Shown: in pieces, positions 32,371 to 38,211 of the stretch
Numbering within the stretch: position 1 is the first letter of the stretch
How the letters are laid out: every line of letters begins with the position of its first letter
Virus record (IMG/VR): IMGVR_UViG_3300021963_000304
Span: 1-38,211 of that record
DNA from: a virus
Length of the DNA stretch: 38,211 bases
Direction: 5' to 3' (one strand)
Program-made: the position numbers and the translations under genes
The notes under the pieces: generated by a model
What the model was told of the DNA's origin: nothing
The model's database searches: none
What the model saw: only the letters and a program-made list of their open reading frames with translations

Positions 32371-35300
32371 ATGAGTAGTGCAAGGGATAATCTAAGACAA
32401 GTAGCAGACGGTGGGGGATCAACTAACGAGCGCGAAGAGCTTGGATTAAACGTTGGTGGAGGATTTGTAAGCACTGTAGTTCCTATACAAACAAACGCAC
32501 AAATAGCCACATCATCTACAACAACTAGTCAAACTGCAAAAAATGATGTATTAATATATTTAAATAGAAATAATTCAGCTATAAGTGTTGCTGGATTTCC
32601 TGGGGACACAGCTAGAAATAATACTTTAGATACAGAAACTTCGTATTATGCTACCGATCTATTGTGCGAAGGTCCAATAGAAGGTTTAGTAGACAGTGAT
32701 GGTAGTATTTTAAATTATATAAGTGTAAGCGATACAATTTCAAACAGAGCTTCTTCATTATCATATGGAATATATTACAATGATAGTCCAATAAGAGACA
32801 AAAGAACAAGTTTTTTAAATTTTTCTTCTGTTAATTTTAACATATCTTTAGGAAATGAAGTGGAAAATTCAAATTCTACTTCAAGCGCAGTTTATAAATA
32901 CGATTCTAAAATTTATGATTTAGAAAGAACTCCTGATGGTATAGTTTTTAATCTCTATCAATTTGATGAAGATTTTTTTATAGATTCTGGTAATAACACT
33001 GATAAGCAAAAAGCTTTAATAAACGCTCGCTCTCTGGCAAGAAATTTTTCTCATTATATAAAAAATAAATACGTTACTAGCGCAACTGTTAATATCAAGG
33101 TTGATAATCTTTTTTATATTGGCGGTAAAGGAGAAACTTTTAGTAATCATTTGCGATTTGTAGTTTGTGTTTCAAATTTAAATACTGGAGTAAGAAGTTA
33201 TTATTTTTTCCAAGGATATTTTGTAGTGAAGGGTAGCCCATCAATGATACCTATTGAAATAGAATTCTTTAAAAAGACAGATTCTAAAGCCACAAATAAT
33301 GAATATATTATAAATGTTTATAGCGTAGAAAAAAGATTTTCTGCTTCTAGTGAAGAATCTAATAATTTTTCTAAAGAGTTTTCTGTAGATAGTATTATAG
33401 AAAGAGTAGATTATTCTTTTTCATATCCATATTCTGCTGTTTGTGAAAACTTAATTAGTTCTAAACACTTTTCTTCTGTTCCTGTGAGAAGTTTTGATTG
33501 TAAACTTTTGAAAATAAAAATTCCTGATATTTATGATGGTGATGTGAGAGAATACAATGGAGACTGGAGCGGTTATTTTAGTAAAACTTTAAAATGGACA
33601 GATGATCCTGCTTGGATTTTTTATGATTTGTGTACAAATGCTAGATATGGTTTAGCAAAAAGTTTTATGACAGAAAACGATTTGAATAAATGGGACATGT
33701 TAAAAATTTCAAAGTTTTGCAATGAATTGGTCCTTACTAACGCTTCAACAAAATATACTGCAAATTCTTTTGATTACAATAATAATGTAAAAAATACTGA
33801 AAAAGATTTTAACGTTATTACTTTTAACTGGACTGATACTTTGCAAAAACTACAACAAGTTTACCCAGAAAAAAGTTTATTATTTTTATATGATGTAAAA
33901 AATGAATTCAATGAAAATATAAAAATAAACTTTAAAAAAATAATTTTATCTACAACTTTAGATGGTAGTACGGCGAAATTAAAGTTATGCAATGATTTTG
34001 GTGTCAGAAGTTTTATTGAATCAGATTTAAATGGAAAATTTTATAAAGCTTTACAGTCTTATGTAGGAGGTAATCCTGCTATATTAAATACTGAAGAGAA
34101 AATAAAAGAATACGCTCTTAACTATGTTTCTCAAAATATAGTTGCTGGAGTAGAAAATATTAACGAAGGTATATCTCAAAAAATATCAAAAACTAAGATA
34201 TTTGATTCATCTTTAAAAATTAAATCAGGAAAATGCGTGGCTCGTCATTACGGTTATTTTGACTTTTTAGAGCCGCGCTTTTCAGCAAATATATATATAA
34301 ATGATGCTACTGAAGGATTAAAAATTCTTTCTGACATGGCGTCAATTTTTAGAGGTGTTTTTTATTTTAGAAATGGCCTTCTCAATTTAACTATCGATGT
34401 AAAAAAACCAGTTGTTTATGTTTTTACAAATTCAAATGTAAAAGATGGTTTTTTCAATTACGCTTCTCCAAATAAAGAAACTTCTTTTACAGTTATAAAA
34501 GTTTCTTATCTTGATAAAACTGACAACTTCAAAGATAAAATCGTATATGTTGAAGATAGCGAGCTTATAAGAAAATACGGTTTAATTGAAAAAGAAATTT
34601 TAGGTTTTGGAATTACTTCTAAGTACCAAGCAGAAAGAATAGGAAAATGGTTCTTAGCTACATCTAAATTAGAATCTCAAACTGTTTCATTTACCACTGG
34701 AATAGAGGCTACAAATTTGAAAATAGGAGATATAGTAAGAATTGCAGATAATTTAAAATTTAATGATCAAAAGTTTGGAAGAGTAACTTCTTTGGATTTT
34801 AATAATAATTATATATATGTTGATAGAGAACTCGGAGAGGATATTCTAGGAAAAAAAATAAAATTATTTTCTATTGTAAACGACGAAGCTTTAGAAACTA
34901 CTTTAACAATTTTTGAATTTAATAATCCAGAATTAAGATTAAAGGTTTTGCCAAAATCATTTATATCATGGAATTTAATATCCAAAACATTTTCTACTGA
35001 TGATGGTTCTGTGGTTTTTGGAGACAATGTTGGTAGCGCTAGTTGGACAAGAAAAGCTTATACAAAACAAAGTTATACAGAAAATTGTCAAATATCTTTT
35101 AAAGTATTTTTCCTTGGTGTCTTTTTAGTGTGTGGTTTAAGCGAAATAAATAATCCTACACTTGATCAAACAGATATTGATTATGGTTTTGAAGTAGATT
35201 CAAGTAATAACTTGTACTATAGAGAAGGTAATACTCAAGTTTCATTTAGCAAAACAATTACAAAAGACGATGTTCTTAAAATAATTTTTGATGGTACTAA

Positions 35301-36060
35301 AATTAAATATTTTTTAAATGATCTGTTTTTGAGAGAAACGAGTCGTTCTGTTGGTAATCAATTGTATGGAGTTGCGGCATTTAACACACCATCTGCAAGA
35401 ATATACGATGTAAATTTTACAACTTATCCAGAAATAAATTATGGTAACTTTGCTAATTTAAGATCAGATGCAAATTTTTCTATTAATTTACGAGACGATA
35501 TAAATGATGAAGATTTATATAGAATCATAACAATCACAGAATCTTCTATAAACGAGTATAATTTGACTTTAATGCGTTTCAGCAATCAAAAATTTGATTT
35601 TGTTGATGAAGATTCATTTATAGATAAAAATCAAAATAATAAAAAACAAATAGTTTTTTCAACTGATGATTATATCAGACCGGCTTTGACTGATTTTCAG
35701 ATACAAGGTGGATTAGGATTTTTAAATATGTCTTATACTGAAGCGGTATCAACTGATTTTGATCATGTATTTTATATAGAAACGGAAGTTTTTAATACAG
35801 ATTTTGGCGCTTTAATTTATGAGTCTATATCGTTAGATTTTATAAAATACTTTAATGATTTATCTGATAATTCTAACGTGTTCGGTTTATATTGTAATAT
35901 AATAAAGGACGGCAAAATTTTAAAATTTAAGGTTTATAAGAATGAAGCTGCTAAAATCACAGTATTTTTAGGGCAAAAAAGAGAAGGTAGTCAAACTTCA
36001 ATTTCTTTTGATATTGATTTATACGCTTTTGATTCAAATATGCGCTTAATCAACGTGTAA
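32371..36060 (+). CDS. J: J-like central tail tip / host-specificity protein
   Basis: 1229 residues. The N-terminus has the J signature YYATDLLCEGPIEGLVDSDG (about 92-111), then WTDDPAWIFYDLCTNARYGLA (about 409-429), then the hub domain with GLLNLTIDVKKP, FTVIKVSYLDK, YQAERIGKWFL and LKIGDIVRIAD. An insert at about 866-1023 resembles a beta-sandwich lectin (GLSEINNPTLDQTDIDYGF, LKIIFDGTKIKYFLNDLFL). The C-terminal 200 residues are another beta-rich module. J caps the tail, binds the host and closes the tube. The lambda J C-terminal FN3 part is missing; FN3-like modules are found in the next gene instead. Starts 14 bases after I without a Shine-Dalgarno site. Confidence 0.85.
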   Translation: MSSARDNLRQVADGGGSTNEREELGLNVGGGFVSTVVPIQTNAQIATSSTTTSQTAKNDVLIYLNRNNSAISVAGFPGDTARNNTLDTETSYYATDLLCEGPIEGLVDSDGSILNYISVSDTISNRASSLSYGIYYNDSPIRDKRTSFLNFSSVNFNISLGNEVENSNSTSSAVYKYDSKIYDLERTPDGIVFNLYQFDEDFFIDSGNNTDKQKALINARSLARNFSHYIKNKYVTSATVNIKVDNLFYIGGKGETFSNHLRFVVCVSNLNTGVRSYYFFQGYFVVKGSPSMIPIEIEFFKKTDSKATNNEYIINVYSVEKRFSASSEESNNFSKEFSVDSIIERVDYSFSYPYSAVCENLISSKHFSSVPVRSFDCKLLKIKIPDIYDGDVREYNGDWSGYFSKTLKWTDDPAWIFYDLCTNARYGLAKSFMTENDLNKWDMLKISKFCNELVLTNASTKYTANSFDYNNNVKNTEKDFNVITFNWTDTLQKLQQVYPEKSLLFLYDVKNEFNENIKINFKKIILSTTLDGSTAKLKLCNDFGVRSFIESDLNGKFYKALQSYVGGNPAILNTEEKIKEYALNYVSQNIVAGVENINEGISQKISKTKIFDSSLKIKSGKCVARHYGYFDFLEPRFSANIYINDATEGLKILSDMASIFRGVFYFRNGLLNLTIDVKKPVVYVFTNSNVKDGFFNYASPNKETSFTVIKVSYLDKTDNFKDKIVYVEDSELIRKYGLIEKEILGFGITSKYQAERIGKWFLATSKLESQTVSFTTGIEATNLKIGDIVRIADNLKFNDQKFGRVTSLDFNNNYIYVDRELGEDILGKKIKLFSIVNDEALETTLTIFEFNNPELRLKVLPKSFISWNLISKTFSTDDGSVVFGDNVGSASWTRKAYTKQSYTENCQISFKVFFLGVFLVCGLSEINNPTLDQTDIDYGFEVDSSNNLYYREGNTQVSFSKTITKDDVLKIIFDGTKIKYFLNDLFLRETSRSVGNQLYGVAAFNTPSARIYDVNFTTYPEINYGNFANLRSDANFSINLRDDINDEDLYRIITITESSINEYNLTLMRFSNQKFDFVDEDSFIDKNQNNKKQIVFSTDDYIRPALTDFQIQGGLGFLNMSYTEAVSTDFDHVFYIETEVFNTDFGALIYESISLDFIKYFNDLSDNSNVFGLYCNIIKDGKILKFKVYKNEAAKITVFLGQKREGSQTSISFDIDLYAFDSNMRLINV

Positions 36061-36068
36061 AGTATATT

Positions 36069-38211
36069 ATGGCATTTATTTCAGGGCTAACAAGTATTTA
36101 TACAGATCCGTTTACGATAAAAAATATTGATTTGTCGTTAAATGGTTTCTTTTCTTCTAAAGATACAACTATAAATGCAGATCAATTTGGTTATGACATT
36201 TCAGTGCCATTCATTAGTGGATTTTTAGCTCAAAGCCAAATAAATTTAAGCTGGGTAGTAGAAGATCCAAAAAGTAGAAATTTAATTAATGGCTTTGTTA
36301 ATGATTCTACTTTTTCAGGATTTCAAATAAATTTTTATGATACTGGAAAAAATTTAATTAGCTCTTTGCCTGGAAGTTTTGCTCAAACTAATTATACTGT
36401 TAATTCTTCGGATTTATTTAACACTTTTGGTTTAGCAACTGGTTTTCAAAATGTAAGTAATTTAAATCAATTTTTAATAGAAGTAATAAGCAAAGACTTA
36501 GAAAATAAAACAAGCACTGGTGTAGCTTTAGTAAATTTTGGTGTTCCTTCGGTTAGTATAAGTGGATATAGCTTGGATACAGCTTTGTCTATTAATCTAG
36601 ACTATGCAGATTCAAGAATTATTGAATCTTTAGATGTTTTTGTAACTACTGGCACTAGCTTTGATCCTAATAATGAAAATAATAATTATCTTTTATATAA
36701 AAAGTATATTTCACCTTCTATAAATCAAGTTTTTATAGAAGATTTGAATCAGTTAGGTTCAAATATAAATTTAGATAATGATGTAAGAATTCCTTATTAC
36801 ACTCATTTAATTCCGTATAATTATTTTACTAGTGGAATTAAAGTAGTTTCTTCTGGCATAAAACCAGGTTCATTTTCTATTTTGGATTTGCCAGAAAAAA
36901 TTGTTGGTTTAACTGGATACGCTTATTTTGATTTTAATAGTGTTTCTAAAGATTTAAATTTAAACAGTTTTGTAAAATGGAATTCTGTTTTAGGATCTCA
37001 AGATTGTTCTTTTCATGTCTTAGTTGAAGAAAGCGGAAAAAATAAAACAAAATACGATTATTTTTTAAATAACAGGTCTTTAGAAAATATAAACGGAATA
37101 GCTTTTGGAACAGGAACGGGCTTAAGCCCAACTGGTAGTGTTTTTAGTAATTATGGTTCTTCAGGTATCCAATGGTCTGGACATACATTGTATGTTGATA
37201 ATTTTGGTTCTTTGCCAACAGGGTTATATGATCAGTATTCTACGGGTATAAATTATATTACTGAAATAAGAATACCATCTGGTTTCACTGATAATAATGA
37301 AATATTTTTATGTTATGGATATACAGGTAATAATTCTTTTAATTTTTTACCATCAGGTGGTTATTATAGTGGAACAATTTATACAGGAACATATTCTGAT
37401 TCAAGATATTTAACAAATACGACTTTAAACAATACAGGATTAACTTATTTAGGCGAATATAATACTGGTATTTGTGTAGCGAAAAGAATAACTGGTTTTG
37501 CTGATTTTACTTATTCGCCAATTGATCCAAGCTTTATATTTCCAATTAACGAAGGAAATGACTATTTTGTCAAAGTTCGTGCAATAAATACTGATGAAGT
37601 TGTATCAGAATTCTCTGATTTATTTTATATATCTTCGGGATATATTAATAATATAATTAATCTTTCGCCATTAAGCGGTAAAAAGATTATTGATGGTTCT
37701 GGTATTAGTGGTTATATACCGAAGTTTTCTGATTCAGATACATTAACAACAGGTACATTATATTATAGCGGTAGCAATAATTTAGTTTTTACAGAATTAC
37801 CTAATACTACATCTACTGTTGGTTTGTATTCTTTGGTTGTCGAAAATAATATAGTAAAGAGACAAGTGGTAAGTGTAGCTGGATCATCTGGCACTAGCGG
37901 TTCTTCTGGTAGCAGCGGATCATCAGGAAGCAGCGGTTCTTCAGGTTCTTCAGGTTCTTCTGGAAGTAGTGGATCATCTGGTACAAGTGGAAAATCTGGT
38001 ACAAGTGGATCTTCTGGAAGTAGCGGATCATCTGGAAGCAGTGGATCAAGCGGTTCTTCTGGTAGTAGTGGAACTTCTGCAACAAGTGGAACTTCTGGTA
38101 CAAGTGGAAAAAATGGTACAAGTGGATCATCAGGAAGCAGTGGATCATCTGGAAGTAGTGGATCAAGCGGTTCTTCAGGAAGCAGCGGATCATCTGGTAC
38201 AAGTGGATCAT
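36069..38211 (+). CDS. Tip fibre with FN3-like modules and collagen-like stalk (3' truncated)
   Basis: The frame is open from ATG 36069 (MAFISGLTSIYTDPFTIKN) to the last base, at least 714 codons, with no stop. FN3-like units include QINLSWVVEDPKSRNL...FSGFQINFYD, ALSINLDYADSRIIESLDVFV and DYFVKVRAINTDEVVSEFSD. Then come ISGYIPKFSDSDTLTTGTLYYSG, a common fibre linker, and Gly-X-Y triplets (GSS, GTS, GKS, GKN) from 37881 to the end. It directly follows J and probably carries the outer part of the tip, as the J C-terminus does in lambda. GTGTAA lies 14 bases upstream and TATATT directly before the ATG; no Shine-Dalgarno site. The product may continue to an S74-type tip. Confidence 0.88.
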   Translation, partial: MAFISGLTSIYTDPFTIKNIDLSLNGFFSSKDTTINADQFGYDISVPFISGFLAQSQINLSWVVEDPKSRNLINGFVNDSTFSGFQINFYDTGKNLISSLPGSFAQTNYTVNSSDLFNTFGLATGFQNVSNLNQFLIEVISKDLENKTSTGVALVNFGVPSVSISGYSLDTALSINLDYADSRIIESLDVFVTTGTSFDPNNENNNYLLYKKYISPSINQVFIEDLNQLGSNINLDNDVRIPYYTHLIPYNYFTSGIKVVSSGIKPGSFSILDLPEKIVGLTGYAYFDFNSVSKDLNLNSFVKWNSVLGSQDCSFHVLVEESGKNKTKYDYFLNNRSLENINGIAFGTGTGLSPTGSVFSNYGSSGIQWSGHTLYVDNFGSLPTGLYDQYSTGINYITEIRIPSGFTDNNEIFLCYGYTGNNSFNFLPSGGYYSGTIYTGTYSDSRYLTNTTLNNTGLTYLGEYNTGICVAKRITGFADFTYSPIDPSFIFPINEGNDYFVKVRAINTDEVVSEFSDLFYISSGYINNIINLSPLSGKKIIDGSGISGYIPKFSDSDTLTTGTLYYSGSNNLVFTELPNTTSTVGLYSLVVENNIVKRQVVSVAGSSGTSGSSGSSGSSGSSGSSGSSGSSGSSGSSGTSGKSGTSGSSGSSGSSGSSGSSGSSGSSGTSATSGTSGTSGKNGTSGSSGSSGSSGSSGSSGSSGSSGSSGTSGS
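37881..38211 (+). repeat. Gly-X-Y (GSS/GTS) collagen-like repeat array at the window end
   Basis: 9-bp-based repeats (gga tca tct / ggt aca agt and synonyms) encode over 36 Gly-X-Y triplets with one interruption (TSA TSG). There is no proline. Codons vary more than in the perfect arrays at 1-252 and 760-936, but short exact repeats recur, e.g. around 38010-38050 and 38145-38175. Confidence 0.93.

Noticed and set aside
1-38211. Complete circular genome with terminal overlap
   Set aside because: The first bases do not recur at the right end, and direct joining breaks the reading frame; the ends merely share a repeat type.

Overview
The window is part of an AT-rich genome of a tailed double-stranded DNA phage or prophage, with a siphovirus-like (lambda-type) tail. 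The evidence is a tape-measure gene of 2457 codons followed by homologues of lambda tail-tip genes M, L, K, I and J in the canonical order, preceded by neck, tail-tube and probable tail-chaperone genes. No tRNA, rRNA, CRISPR array, integrase, transposase or replication gene is visible. The host cannot be named. Most start codons lack a Shine-Dalgarno sequence and sit in A/T-rich leaders, as in Bacteroidota and some other lineages, which is only a hint.

Layout: (1) 1-4491, the 3' part of a giant fibre gene: two Gly-X-Y (GSS/GTS) collagen-like stalks, about 45 repeats of a 17-residue beta-helix unit, and a peptidase-S74-type chaperone tip. It is followed at 4502-5014 by the broken relic of a second, different S74 tip. 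(2) 5022-9056, an accessory modification island: FkbM-type methyltransferase, GT-B and GT-A glycosyltransferases, a small unknown protein, a PAPS-dependent sulfotransferase and, divergent from it with start codons 10 bp apart, an APS kinase-like gene. The last two form a plausible two-step sulfation pathway. (3) 9066-12940, neck and tail tube: a possible connector on the plus strand, then a minus-strand operon (stopper-like, gp10-like, terminator-like, major tail protein) ending at a strong bidirectional terminator. (4) 12996-36060, a tightly packed plus-strand tail operon: two probable chaperones, tape measure, distal-tail proteins, an internal fibre, M-like, Ig/LamG-like, L, K (JAMM), I (beta-grasp) and J. 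(5) 36069-38211, the 5' part of another fibre gene with FN3-like modules leading into a GSS/GTS stalk where the window ends.

The genes fit one theme: build a long flexible tail with a tip rich in lectin-like, carbohydrate-binding-like and collagen-like modules, and perhaps decorate virion or host surface molecules with sugars, methyl groups and sulfate. The two most unusual items are the tape measure, whose middle third is a chain of inserted domains (two resembling PD-(D/E)xK nucleases) separated by a repeated GFIPNF motif, and the sulfotransferase/APS-kinase pair inside a tail gene cluster. All functions are assigned by reading motifs and gene order; no database search was possible.
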